Assembly: GCA_016744295.1 (NCBI GenBank)
Contig: JADGEQ010000017.1
Coordinates: 62,001-126,000 of the forward strand
Length of the DNA stretch: 64,000 bases
Direction: 5' to 3'
Source: Desulfobacteraceae bacterium
Lineage (GTDB): Bacteria > Desulfobacterota > Desulfobacteria > Desulfobacterales > Desulfobacteraceae
Shown: positions 35,867 through 45,803 of the stretch, piece by piece
How positions within the stretch are numbered: the stretch's first letter is position 1
Layout: each line of letters starts with the position of its first letter
Notes under the pieces: generated by a model
Seen by the model: the letters and a program-made list of their open reading frames with translations, nothing else
What the model was told of the DNA's origin: nothing
Database searches by the model: none
Program-made: the position numbers and the translations under genes

Positions 35867-38800
35867 ATGAGAGTCAAGGATACTAAAATCGGTACCCAAT
35901 TGAAAATCGGCTTGGGAGCAACGCTTTTGCTTGTTATCCTTCTGGGTGCGCTGGCATGGATCCAGACGGGTGTTTTGCTGCAGAACACCCAGTGGCTTTA
36001 CGACCATCCCCTGAAAGTCAGGCGGGCCATAGGCGTGCTTGAAACCGATATCATGGGCATGCGCGTAGAAATCCGCAACGCCGTATTGACCGGTCATGGG
36101 CAGGAGGTGGAAACAGCACAGCTAAAATCTGCTGTTTACCAGGCCAATGCAGAGCAGCAGTTTGACATCCTTTTCCAACAATACCTGGGCCCCCCCGCTG
36201 ATATTGAAACGGCCCACAATTTATTTGTGGGCTGGTTGTCCAGTCGGGAGAACAACTGGGCGCTGGCCCGGGACGGCAAGCGTCCCACCGTTATAAGCAG
36301 AATAGCAGATACGGGCGATCTTGGCATCCAGAGAACCTTATTGCTCGAACAAATCCGAAAGATAGACAACTTTGCCGCAACCAAATCGGATAGGTTGTAC
36401 CGGGATGCCAGGCTTTTGAATGATTCTTTAAAAATTCAGCTTCTGTTAATGGTCGGTTGTATCATCCTCATCACATCGGGCATCGGCTATTTTATGTTCA
36501 AAGGGATAAAAGCCCCCCTCAAAGAGCTGACAACGGTTGCCGAAGGGTTCCGGAAGGGCAATTTCGAGGCTCGCTGCCAATATGTATCCGCCAATGAACT
36601 GGGCCTCCTCTCAGCCTCGTTTAACGAGATGGCCGATGCCATTTCCCTTCGGATTGAGACCCAAAAAAAGAGTTCCGCCCTGGCCGAAACCCTGACCGTC
36701 GAAACCGGGTTAAAGGAATTTGCCGGAACGGTTCTGGAAAAATTTATGGACATCACCCAATCCACCATGGGGGCCTTTTATTCCTGCAATGAGGATGACA
36801 GCCGTTTTCTGCCCCTGGCCGTCATCGGCGTCAATCCAGAACTTGCAGAACCCTTTGACGCCTTGATTTTTGAAGGCGAGTTCGGCAAAGCCCTGAAAAC
36901 CGGCAAAGCATCTCATATCCAAAATATTCCGAAAGAAACCATATTTAAATTTAAAACCTTTGCCGGAACGGCCATACCCCGGGAGATGATCACCCTTCCG
37001 GTTGTGGTGAAGGGCAGGATTCGGGGTATGCTGTCTCTGGCCTGCCTCAGCCCATATTCCAAGGCTGCCCTGGGTGTTCTGACCCAGTCCTCGGTGATTG
37101 CCTTGAACACAGCCTTTGCCAACCTCCTTGCCAATGACAGGACCCGGCGGCTTTCTGAAACCTTGCGGGCAAGAAACCAGGAATTGCAGGCCCAGCAGGA
37201 AGAACTCCAGGCCCAGACAGAGGAACTGCGCAAACAGTCGGAAGAAATGCAGGCCCAAAATGTGGAACTTCAGCAGCAGCGGCTGGCAGTGGAAGCGGCC
37301 AGTCGCCTGAAAAGTCAGTTCCTTTCAAATATGAGCCATGAGCTTCGAACCCCGCTTAATTCTGTTATGGCGCTCTCCCGTGTGCTCATGCTGCAGGCAA
37401 AGACAAAACTCAGTGATGAAGAGGTTGATTATCTGGCAATCATCCAACGCAATGGGAAAAATCTTCTGACACTGATCAATGATATCCTGGATCTCTCTAA
37501 AATAGAAGCCGGCAGGATGGACATCAAGCCTCGTTTTTTTTCCCCGGGGCAGACCCTTGAAAATATCCTGGAAAGCATTGAACCACTCGCCGCTGAGAAA
37601 CAGATCAAGATCCGCCAGGATATCTCCGCAACCCTTATGCCCCTTGAAAGTGATGAAATCAGGGTGACCCAGATTCTGCAGAATCTCATTGCCAATGCGG
37701 TTAAATTTACCCTAGCAGGAAATGTGACCATAACGGCGAAAAGTGATCAGAAAAAGATTTTTATCCAGGTTGCCGATACCGGCATCGGGATTGCGGAAAC
37801 AGATCTTCCCCATGTTTTCGATGAATTTCGACAGGTGGACGGGTCTTCATCCAGACGACACGAAGGCACGGGACTGGGACTGGCCATTGCCCACAAGGCC
37901 GCCTGGATGCTGGGGGGCGAACTATCCCTAAAAAGTAAGCTTGGGGTTGGGTCCACCTTTACCCTGACCCTGCCCCTGGCCTGGCAGGGGCAGGTAAGAT
38001 CTTTGGAAAGGATTACTGCCGCACAACCTGTCGGCGGGAAACCTGTTCTCAAAACCATTCTTGTGGTGGATGATGATCCTCGGGTGGCGGAGATGATCGC
38101 AGGCTACCTGATCCAGGAGGGATATCACACTCTTATTGCTGCATCCGGAGAGGAAGCGCTGAAACTGGCTGCAAGCGAGCGTCCCTTTGCCGTCACCCTG
38201 GACATCATCATGCCGGACATGGACGGCTGGGAAATCCTTCAGGGCTTGAAGAACAACCCTGAAACCCGGGATATCCCGGTGATTATTGTCTCTGTTTCCG
38301 AAGAAAAAGAAACCGGAATTGCCCTGGGCGCCGTTGGCTATGTTCCAAAGCCCGTGTCGAAAAAAATGCTCATCACCGAGATCCGGAAAATAAAACGAAT
38401 CTTGAAGGCGCTGGATCCCGGATCAAAACACCCAAAGAGATCTGCAACCCTGCCCCGGATTTTGATGGTCGAAGACAATGAAGCCGCTATTATCCAGATC
38501 AAATCTGTTCTGGCGGGTGCCGGTTATGCGGTGGATGTGACCCGTAGCGGTCAGGATGTCTTTGATTATATCTCGCACACCATCCCGGACGGCATTGTTA
38601 TGGATTTGATGATGCCGGAAATCGACGGGTTTGATGTGTTGGAAAAAATCCGAAGCAGGCCGGTCACGGCAAAGATACCGGTGCTGATCCTTACGGCCAA
38701 GGACCTGACACCTGAAGATTTCAAAAGACTCAGTGCCAACCATGTTCAGCAGTTCGTTCAAAAAGGGGATGTGGATCAGGCAAGTCTATTATTCAAGATT

Positions 38801-39253
38801 AAATCCATGCTCAAGGGAGACGACAAAGGGATGGCTGGCATCCTGACGCCTAAAACCGGAGGAATGCCTCCCCGTCACCATGTCTCACGCCCTGCCACAA
38901 TTCTTATTGTGGAGGACAATCCAGATAACATGACCACCATCCGGGCGGTTTTGCAGAATCGCTACCCGATTCTGGAAGCCTGGGACGGCGAACAAGGGTT
39001 GGAGATGGCCGCACAAACAATACCAGACCTGATTCTCCTTGATATGGCGCTGCCGAAGATGGACGGCATGGCCGTTGTACAACAGCTCAAAAGCAACCAG
39101 CAGCTTTGTCATATACCGGTAATTGCCTTGACGGCCAAGGTCATGAAGGGTGATCGTGAAAAAATTCTGACAGCAGGATGCAATGATTATATTTCAAAAC
39201 CCATCGACCCTGTCGGCTTTCTTGAAAAAATTACCCAGTGGTTGAAAGGATAA
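35867..39253 (+). CDS. Hybrid sensor kinase with HAMP, GAF and three receiver domains
   Basis: An 1128-residue membrane protein. TM1 is near 16-36, then a periplasmic four-helix-type sensor (about 37-190), TM2 near 193-213, HAMP to about 268, GAF (about 280-425) and a Gln/Glu coiled coil (about 430-478). HisKA has SHELRTP (His near 490); HATPase_c has an N-box near 605 and GTGLGLA near 666. Three receivers follow, with phospho-Asp near 777, 911 and 1057. This resembles BarA-like and Frz/Dif-like signalling proteins. Output probably runs through the receivers to the proteins encoded downstream. Confidence 0.92.
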   Translation: MRVKDTKIGTQLKIGLGATLLLVILLGALAWIQTGVLLQNTQWLYDHPLKVRRAIGVLETDIMGMRVEIRNAVLTGHGQEVETAQLKSAVYQANAEQQFDILFQQYLGPPADIETAHNLFVGWLSSRENNWALARDGKRPTVISRIADTGDLGIQRTLLLEQIRKIDNFAATKSDRLYRDARLLNDSLKIQLLLMVGCIILITSGIGYFMFKGIKAPLKELTTVAEGFRKGNFEARCQYVSANELGLLSASFNEMADAISLRIETQKKSSALAETLTVETGLKEFAGTVLEKFMDITQSTMGAFYSCNEDDSRFLPLAVIGVNPELAEPFDALIFEGEFGKALKTGKASHIQNIPKETIFKFKTFAGTAIPREMITLPVVVKGRIRGMLSLACLSPYSKAALGVLTQSSVIALNTAFANLLANDRTRRLSETLRARNQELQAQQEELQAQTEELRKQSEEMQAQNVELQQQRLAVEAASRLKSQFLSNMSHELRTPLNSVMALSRVLMLQAKTKLSDEEVDYLAIIQRNGKNLLTLINDILDLSKIEAGRMDIKPRFFSPGQTLENILESIEPLAAEKQIKIRQDISATLMPLESDEIRVTQILQNLIANAVKFTLAGNVTITAKSDQKKIFIQVADTGIGIAETDLPHVFDEFRQVDGSSSRRHEGTGLGLAIAHKAAWMLGGELSLKSKLGVGSTFTLTLPLAWQGQVRSLERITAAQPVGGKPVLKTILVVDDDPRVAEMIAGYLIQEGYHTLIAASGEEALKLAASERPFAVTLDIIMPDMDGWEILQGLKNNPETRDIPVIIVSVSEEKETGIALGAVGYVPKPVSKKMLITEIRKIKRILKALDPGSKHPKRSATLPRILMVEDNEAAIIQIKSVLAGAGYAVDVTRSGQDVFDYISHTIPDGIVMDLMMPEIDGFDVLEKIRSRPVTAKIPVLILTAKDLTPEDFKRLSANHVQQFVQKGDVDQASLLFKIKSMLKGDDKGMAGILTPKTGGMPPRHHVSRPATILIVEDNPDNMTTIRAVLQNRYPILEAWDGEQGLEMAAQTIPDLILLDMALPKMDGMAVVQQLKSNQQLCHIPVIALTAKVMKGDREKILTAGCNDYISKPIDPVGFLEKITQWLKG

Positions 39254-39263
39254 GAGGCGATTT

Positions 39264-41225
39264 ATGCAAAAAATACTGGCGGTTGACGACCGAATGGACA
39301 ATCTGATCTCCCTGTCTGCCTTGCTGAAAAATCTAATGGGTGACGCTGGCGTAATCCTTGCCCAGTCTGGAATGGCGGGTATTACAAAAGCAAGATCAGA
39401 GCAGCCGGATGTCATCCTGCTGGACATTCAGATGCCGGACATGGACGGATTTGAAACCTGTCGACGGCTGAAAGCCGATGAAAAGACCCGCCATATCCCG
39501 ATCATCATGATTACAGCCATCAAAAACGATCCCCAGAGTCGAACCAAGGGGCTGGATCTGGGTGCTGATGCCTTTCTCTCCAAACCCATTGACGAAACAG
39601 AGCTGGTGTCCCAGGTCAAAGTTGCCCTCCGGATAAAAAAGGCGGAGGATGACCTGCGCCGGGAAAGGGATTTGCTGGAGCAGGTCGTGGTTGAACGTAC
39701 CAGGACGCTTGGACAAAGCGAGATGAAGTATCGTTCCATGATGGAATCCATAACCGATCAATTATACATCTGCTCACCCAATTTCACCATAGAATACATG
39801 AATCCGGCCATGATCAATCGTCTAGGGCGGGACGCAACCGGTGAGAGCTGCCATCGAGCCCTGCACGATCAGGATCACAAATGTACTTTTTGTGCCTTTG
39901 ATGACGTTGCAAAGGGTAACTCCATTGAAACAACCATCACAAGTCCCCTTGACCATAAAACCTATCGTGTGACCAATATGCCGGTTCACCATCCCGACGG
40001 GACCGTTTCAAAGATGAGTATCTACCGGGATATCACACCCTATCTTGCAGCGATTGCCGAAAAAGACAAAGCCGAGGCTCAACTGCTCCAGGCCCAGAAA
40101 ATGGAATCCATCGGTACCCTTGCCGGTGGGATTGCCCATGATTTTAATAATATTTTGTATCCTATTATTGGATTTGCTGAAATGTCCATTGAGGACTTGC
40201 CTGAAAATCACTCTGTACGAGACAATCTTAAAGATATCCTTCGGGGGGCAAAAAGAGCCAGCAATCTGGTCAAACAAATTTTACTCTTCAGCCGTCAGAA
40301 AGAGGTGAACCATAAACCCATACGGATTCAGCCGGTGATTAAGGAAACGCTTAAACTATTAAGATCTACCATCCCTGCCAACATCGACATACAATACGAC
40401 CTTAACCAAGATTCAGACTATATTTTAGGGGACACAACTGAGGTTCATGAGATCATCATGAACCTTTGTACCAATTCATATCATGCCATGGAGGAAACAG
40501 GCGGGGTTCTGAAAATCGATTTAAACAAGACCGAACCGGACCCAAAATTCAATTTGCCCTCGGGAAAATACTGTTGTTTAAGCGTTGGTGACACCGGCGC
40601 AGGTATCCCGCCTGAAATAATCGACACTATTTTTGAACCCTATTTTTCCACAAAGACACTAGGAAAAGGATCAGGGTTAGGGCTGTCTGTTATTCATGGA
40701 ATTGTAAAGAATTATAAAGGCGCCATTGACGTTGAAAGTGAGCCGGGAAAAGGAACTGTTTTTCATATTTACCTTCCCCTAACCACCAAGGCCGCAGCAT
40801 CAGAGGCCTCCCCCACCACGAACACAAAAAGAAGAGGAGAAAACCAAGCCATTTTATTTGTGGATGATGAAGAGCCCATTGTAAAAATCGGGGTCCGGAT
40901 TCTTGAGCGGATTGGCTACAAAGTGACGGGGAAAACAAGCTGTATAGAGGCATTGGCTCTGTTTGGATCAGCACCGGACAGGTTTGATCTGGTCATCACA
41001 GATATGGCAATGCCCAGCATGGTTGGGACCGAGTTTGCAAAAAAACTCATGGAAATCCGTCGGGATATTCCCATCATCATCTGCACCGGCTTCAGCGAAA
41101 AACTTGACCATAAAACAGCCAATACACTTGGTATAAAAGGCTATCTTCATAAACCAATTTTAATCAATGATTTGTCTTCAAAGGTAAGGGAAGTTCTTGA
41201 TACTGCAAAAAAAGGCGCCAAATGA
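39264..41225 (+). CDS. Receiver-PAS-histidine kinase-receiver protein
   Basis: A 653-residue soluble protein without TM helices. The N-terminal receiver (1-120) has VILLDIQMPDMDGFE, followed by a short coiled coil and a PAS domain (about 150-270) carrying a Cys-rich segment (CHRALHDQDHKCTFCAF) that could bind metal or a cofactor. HisKA has IAHDFNNIL (His near 290), HATPase_c has NLCTNSYHAM and GSGLGLS, and a C-terminal receiver has its Asp near 577. It can accept phosphate from the upstream kinase and pass it on. The 3' end overlaps the next gene (ATGA). Confidence 0.92.
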   Translation: MQKILAVDDRMDNLISLSALLKNLMGDAGVILAQSGMAGITKARSEQPDVILLDIQMPDMDGFETCRRLKADEKTRHIPIIMITAIKNDPQSRTKGLDLGADAFLSKPIDETELVSQVKVALRIKKAEDDLRRERDLLEQVVVERTRTLGQSEMKYRSMMESITDQLYICSPNFTIEYMNPAMINRLGRDATGESCHRALHDQDHKCTFCAFDDVAKGNSIETTITSPLDHKTYRVTNMPVHHPDGTVSKMSIYRDITPYLAAIAEKDKAEAQLLQAQKMESIGTLAGGIAHDFNNILYPIIGFAEMSIEDLPENHSVRDNLKDILRGAKRASNLVKQILLFSRQKEVNHKPIRIQPVIKETLKLLRSTIPANIDIQYDLNQDSDYILGDTTEVHEIIMNLCTNSYHAMEETGGVLKIDLNKTEPDPKFNLPSGKYCCLSVGDTGAGIPPEIIDTIFEPYFSTKTLGKGSGLGLSVIHGIVKNYKGAIDVESEPGKGTVFHIYLPLTTKAAASEASPTTNTKRRGENQAILFVDDEEPIVKIGVRILERIGYKVTGKTSCIEALALFGSAPDRFDLVITDMAMPSMVGTEFAKKLMEIRRDIPIIICTGFSEKLDHKTANTLGIKGYLHKPILINDLSSKVREVLDTAKKGAK

Positions 41226-41590
41226 AAAAAATCCTCATAATAGATGATGAAGCGCTTATCAGAAAAATGCTCGGTAAGTTGTTTGAAAAAAACGGTTATG
41301 AAGTTCTGGCAGCCCATAATGGCAATCAGGGAATTCAGTTGTTTAAAGACCATGATCCTGATCTGGTTGTCACCGACCTCATAATGCCTGAAAAAGAAGG
41401 TATGGAGACAATAAGAGACATAAGAAAACTGAACCCGGAGGTAAAAATTATCGCGATCTCAGGAGGGGGGGTTGTTGATCCTGAATTATATTTGACTCTT
41501 GCCAGGAAATTTGGTGCTCAGTATTCCTTTAGCAAACCCATTGATAATGAGAAACTTCTTTTAGCGGTCAAAGCGTTATTGACCCCATGA
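41222..41590 (+). CDS. Single-domain CheY-like response regulator
   Basis: A 122-residue receiver with D9/D10, phospho-Asp52 (VVTDLIMPE) and the Lys of SKPID near residue 104. There is no output domain. It overlaps the preceding kinase by 4 bases and probably ends its phosphorelay, acting on a partner protein such as a flagellar motor or kinase. Confidence 0.92.
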   Translation: MKKILIIDDEALIRKMLGKLFEKNGYEVLAAHNGNQGIQLFKDHDPDLVVTDLIMPEKEGMETIRDIRKLNPEVKIIAISGGGVVDPELYLTLARKFGAQYSFSKPIDNEKLLLAVKALLTP

Positions 41591-41787
41591 TCTTTTAGGT
41601 TCCGCTGAACAAGTGATCTGTTGCTGGATTTCATTATGCACCCATCCGTTTTTCCCTGTTTGTCTGAGGTCAGAACACGAAAAACAGGTATATTTATTCA
41701 TCAGACAAGTCTTGACGGCACCTCCCTTCCTCTGCTAATTCCAGATACGGACACGTTCACATTGATTCTGGAAAAAAGGAGAAGAGC

Positions 41788-43734
41788 ATGCATAATTTCA
41801 TGAAATATCTATTCATACTGGTGAGTGTTTTTATCTGCTTAAATACTGCAAATGCTGCTAGAAAAGAGATCAATATTATTCACACAAATGATCTCCATTC
41901 CCATTTTTTGGGATTTTCTCCCAACCAGGATTATACGCCTGAAACTGTTCTGGATGATGATACTATCGGTGGGTATGCCCGGATCGCCACAATGATCAAA
42001 CAAATTAAAGATCAAAGCAATGGGCCGGTTCTGGTCCTGGATGGAGGGGATTTTCTCATGGGTTCTTTTTTCCATCTGCTGGCCCGGGAAAAAGCCTTCG
42101 AGCTAGAACTCCTTGGAAAAATGGGGTATGATGCCGTCACCCTTGGAAACCATGAATTTGATTTAAAACCCAAGGGGCTTGCTCAGATCCTTTATGCGGC
42201 CCAAAGCCATGAGAACCGGCCCGCCATTCTGGGATCGAATGTCGTTTTCAGTGAAGAAAGTACCGAGGATGATACCCTTGAGCAAGCGTTTTTAAGAGGA
42301 CTTGTCACCCCCTATACCATCATAGAAAAAGATGGGGTAAAATTTGGCATATTCGGCCTCATGGGGACGGATGCCGCAGAAAAATCTCCATTTTCAAAGC
42401 CAGTGTCCTTCAGCGATCCTGTGGCAGCAGCACAAAAAATGGTAGCGACCCTGAAGGACAAGGCGGACATCATTATCTGCCTGTCCCACGGCGGTCTGGA
42501 CAAAAACAAAGATAAATCAGAAGATGAACTCCTGGCACAAAAGGTGGACGGAATCGACGTGATCATAAGCGGCCATACCCACACAAAGATGGAGGCCCCC
42601 ATTACCATAAACAACACTCTGATTGTTCAAACCTGGGAGTATGGCAAGCAGATGGGCCACATCAAGCTTGACCTTGACAACCAAAAGGTTCGGGTGACAG
42701 ATTATCAAAGCATTTCCATTGATGACAGCATTCCCGGTGACCGGAAAATTTCAGAGGCCATTAAAACCTATGAATCTCAAATTGACCAGGCGGTTTTAGA
42801 GGAGCATGGCTTGTCCTTCAGAAAAACGGTTGCCCAGACCGATTTTGATCTGAGACTTGCAGAGGAAGAATCGCCCCTGGGAAATTTTTTGGCAGATTCC
42901 ATACGGTTTGCCGTAAAAAAATATTCAGACGATTTTAACCCCTTTGCCGATGTTGCCATCATTTCAAACGGGGTGATCCGGGATGATCTGTTAAAAGGAA
43001 AAACAAACAGTATCCAGGCCTGTGATCTGTTCAGGGCAGTCCCCCTTGGTATTGGTTTGGACGGTAGTTTAGGATACCCGTTGATCTCAATGTACATCAC
43101 GCCATTGGAACTGAAAAAGGGAGTTGAAATCCTCACCAGCATCCAGCCGGCAAAAGGATCTGATTATTTTTTGCAGATTGCCGGCGCAAAGGTTGTGTAT
43201 AACCCAAAGCGGATCATGTTTGACCGGGTAACAGACATCTGGACCGGGGATGAGGAAAATGGATATAAACAACTTGATTTCTCCAGGGCAAATACAAATC
43301 TCATCCGGGTAACCGCGGATATTTATAACGCCACATTTTTGAAAATCATTGGTGGCTACACCTATAATATTCTGGAAATCATCCCCAAAGATAAAGACGG
43401 CAATCCCATTGATAAACTTGCATCGGCGGTAATTGACGGAGACAGGGACCGGGATGGTATCCAGGAACTCAAGGAATGGAAAGCCCCCTTTGAATATTTA
43501 CCCAGCTTTGAAGATAACAATAATGACGGCATACCGGAGCTGCCGGAAAAGTACAGCAAAAAGCTTGGCCGGATCATTTCAGAACCATCCTTAAATCCTG
43601 TCAACCTTGTGAGAAACAGCACCTGGGTGACCTGGACAGCCATCGGCATCCTGGCTTTTGGCTTGTGTATTGTCCTGGCAGTGCTAATGTTTATTCGCAA
43701 AAAGTTGTTTATTCGTAAAAAATTGTCGCATTAA
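41788..43734 (+). CDS. 5'-nucleotidase/UshA-like metallophosphatase, membrane-anchored
   Basis: A 648-residue secreted enzyme. A signal peptide (1-23, ending NAA) is followed by a metallophosphatase domain (about 27-300) with HTNDLHSH, LDGGDFLMG, LGNHEFD and GHTHT metal ligands, and a 5_nucleotid_C domain (about 340-520). Two Asp-rich loops resembling calcium-binding repeats (DRDRDGIQE and DNNNDGIPE) precede a single C-terminal TM helix with a basic cytosolic tail (RKKLFIRKK). It should hydrolyse nucleotides in the periplasm. The C-terminal anchor and Ca-like loops are not part of soluble UshA. Confidence 0.88.
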   Translation: MHNFMKYLFILVSVFICLNTANAARKEINIIHTNDLHSHFLGFSPNQDYTPETVLDDDTIGGYARIATMIKQIKDQSNGPVLVLDGGDFLMGSFFHLLAREKAFELELLGKMGYDAVTLGNHEFDLKPKGLAQILYAAQSHENRPAILGSNVVFSEESTEDDTLEQAFLRGLVTPYTIIEKDGVKFGIFGLMGTDAAEKSPFSKPVSFSDPVAAAQKMVATLKDKADIIICLSHGGLDKNKDKSEDELLAQKVDGIDVIISGHTHTKMEAPITINNTLIVQTWEYGKQMGHIKLDLDNQKVRVTDYQSISIDDSIPGDRKISEAIKTYESQIDQAVLEEHGLSFRKTVAQTDFDLRLAEEESPLGNFLADSIRFAVKKYSDDFNPFADVAIISNGVIRDDLLKGKTNSIQACDLFRAVPLGIGLDGSLGYPLISMYITPLELKKGVEILTSIQPAKGSDYFLQIAGAKVVYNPKRIMFDRVTDIWTGDEENGYKQLDFSRANTNLIRVTADIYNATFLKIIGGYTYNILEIIPKDKDGNPIDKLASAVIDGDRDRDGIQELKEWKAPFEYLPSFEDNNNDGIPELPEKYSKKLGRIISEPSLNPVNLVRNSTWVTWTAIGILAFGLCIVLAVLMFIRKKLFIRKKLSH

Positions 43735-44046
43735 CCGGCAGGCGCCACCAGGGCCCAATTGACACCGGGCATTGACCTGATACCACGGCTATAATTATCG
43801 CCATGGGACCAAATCAACTGCCGATCCTGCAGATATCTCCACAAAAAATATGGGAATAAATGCGAGGGGGTTGAAAGTTTGGGGCCGTCCGTATTTGTTG
43901 ACATTATTTTTTCTTTCTGCTTTAATGACACCCTAGTCTCAACCCAGAAATTTGCATTAACAGAGCCATTTTTCAACACCATATCGTCATTAATAATGAT
44001 AAAATAATTGATTCTATCATATCGCATCATTTTTAGAGGAGATCAC
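43735..44046. other. 312-base gap before the chemoreceptor gene
   Basis: No supported gene. A minus-strand open frame covers it but lacks start context and homology-like motifs. No strong hairpin or dyad was found. The AT-rich part after 43980 probably holds the chemoreceptor promoter. Confidence 0.4.
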
Positions 44047-45750
44047 ATGGAAACAAAAAGAATCAGCATTTCGTTAAAAACATCTGTTGTGAACGGAACA
44101 ATCATTCTATTATTCCTGGCTGCCAGCAGTTTTATCTCCATCAATCTCCAGTCCAGCCTGGCAGATCTCATGATCGACCGATTTGTCAAAATTCAAAAGA
44201 CTTCCCTTGAGCAGGAATCCGTACAATTAAAAGCCTCCCTGGTCAGCAATATGACCGTTAACCTGGAGCTTTGCGCCAGTGTGACCCGCTCTTTTTTATA
44301 TAACTTTGACCAGGATCAGCTTTCCAAGCTTTTGGCCAGCTATTTGAAACTGGAGGGAATTGTTGCTATCAAAGTTCTGGACGCCGGTGGGGCACCCTTT
44401 GGGGCGGCTTGGAAATCTCCTGACATAACAACCGACACGGCCTTTCCAGACACGATAACCCCGGACGAAACATTGTCCATTGTAACAGATGCCATCCACG
44501 GGGGAGAAAAAGTCGGCAGTGTCCGACTTTACTACACAACCGATCTTGTCAACAAAAATATTAAAACCAAGGAAGACCTTACCCAGAAAAGCATCACCAG
44601 TTTCCAGGGCATTGCCAAGACCAATATCAAAAAATCCATCACCATTCAGCTCATTGCTGCGGCCATTATCACCATTGCGTTGATCCTTACCATTATCATC
44701 TGTCTTAAAATATTTGTTACCAATCCCATTAAAAACACCATTGAGATGGTCAAGGATATTGCCCAGGGCGAAGGCGATTTAACCAAACGCTTGAATGTGA
44801 AAAGCAACGATGAAATTGGTGAGCTTTCCAATTGGTTTAATCAATTTCTGGAAAAACTTCAGGAATTGATTAAAGAGGTGAGCATTAATGCGGCAACAAT
44901 CGACACCGCCTCAACAGGGTTCACAGAGTTATCCGACCGTATGAACAATGGCGTTGAAGCTCTTTCCTCACGATCACACACCGTTGCGAAGGCTACCGAC
45001 GACATGAGCGCCAATATGACCTCTGTGGCAGCTGCAATGGAAGAGGCCGCCACCAACATCAACATGGTGGCCACTGCATCGGAGGAGATGTCCTCCACCA
45101 TCACCGAGATTGCCCAGAATGCGGAAAAGGCCAGATCCATTACCGGGCATGCAGTTAGTCAAACCCAAAGCGCCTCAAACCAGGTCAACGAATTAGGCAA
45201 TGCAGCCACCTTGATTGGAAAGGTGGTGGAAACCATCACCGATATTTCCGAGCAAGTCAATCTTCTGGCCCTCAACGCCACCATTGAAGCGGCCAGGGCC
45301 GGTGAAGCAGGAAAAGGCTTTGCGGTTGTGGCCAATGAGATAAAAGGCCTGGCAAACCAGACAGCAACCGCATCCGGAGCCATTAAAGAACAGATCCAGG
45401 GTATCCAGACATCCACCGATGGTACCATTGGGGAAATCTCCAGTATCTCCAACATTGTAATGGAAATCAACGAAATTGTTGCCACCATTGCCACTGCCGT
45501 AGAGGAACAATCAGCCACAACCAAGGAAATTGCCGAAAATATTTCCTATGCCTCCACCGGTATTGTGGAGGTCAATGAAAACGTATCCCAGGGGTCTACC
45601 TCTTCCCTTCAGGTTGCCCAGGAAATAACGGAAATCACTGATGCCACCAACAGCCTGGCATCCTCCAGTCAAGAGGTTAAGTCCAATGCCGATGAGTTGT
45701 CTGCATTGGGAGACCGTCTTGCTGTGCTCATGGGAAAATTCAAGGTCTAA
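44047..45750 (+). CDS. Methyl-accepting chemotaxis protein
   Basis: A 567-residue receptor. The ATG at 44047 follows GAGGAG and is preferred over an in-frame ATG at 44008. TM1 is near 12-34, the periplasmic sensor 35-198 and TM2 near 200-222, with HAMP to about 275. The signalling domain carries the conserved hairpin [18 protein letters not shown] (near residue 402). There is no C-terminal NWETF pentapeptide, so methylation does not use the enteric tether. It may be the substrate of the CheR at 34990 (inference). Confidence 0.93.
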   Translation: METKRISISLKTSVVNGTIILLFLAASSFISINLQSSLADLMIDRFVKIQKTSLEQESVQLKASLVSNMTVNLELCASVTRSFLYNFDQDQLSKLLASYLKLEGIVAIKVLDAGGAPFGAAWKSPDITTDTAFPDTITPDETLSIVTDAIHGGEKVGSVRLYYTTDLVNKNIKTKEDLTQKSITSFQGIAKTNIKKSITIQLIAAAIITIALILTIIICLKIFVTNPIKNTIEMVKDIAQGEGDLTKRLNVKSNDEIGELSNWFNQFLEKLQELIKEVSINAATIDTASTGFTELSDRMNNGVEALSSRSHTVAKATDDMSANMTSVAAAMEEAATNINMVATASEEMSSTITEIAQNAEKARSITGHAVSQTQSASNQVNELGNAATLIGKVVETITDISEQVNLLALNATIEAARAGEAGKGFAVVANEIKGLANQTATASGAIKEQIQGIQTSTDGTIGEISSISNIVMEINEIVATIATAVEEQSATTKEIAENISYASTGIVEVNENVSQGSTSSLQVAQEITEITDATNSLASSSQEVKSNADELSALGDRLAVLMGKFKV

Positions 45751-45773
45751 GCCAGGCCTTGAGAAAGATCAAA

Positions 45774-45802
45774 CCATGGGCCATTTGTGTGATGGCCCAT
45801 GG
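45774..45802 (-). terminator. Bidirectional-type hairpin between chemoreceptor and KamA-like genes
   Basis: Perfect 11-base inverted repeat (CCATGGGCCAT / ATGGCCCATGG) with a 7-base loop between two convergent genes. The minus strand continues into TTTGATCTTT, which gives a partial T-tail for the KamA-like transcript. It may also end the chemoreceptor transcript. Confidence 0.55.
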
Positions 45803-45803
45803 A

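Noticed and set aside
43731-44030. 99-codon minus-strand frame before the chemoreceptor gene
   Set aside because: No ribosome site, no family motif and it overlaps the probable promoter region.
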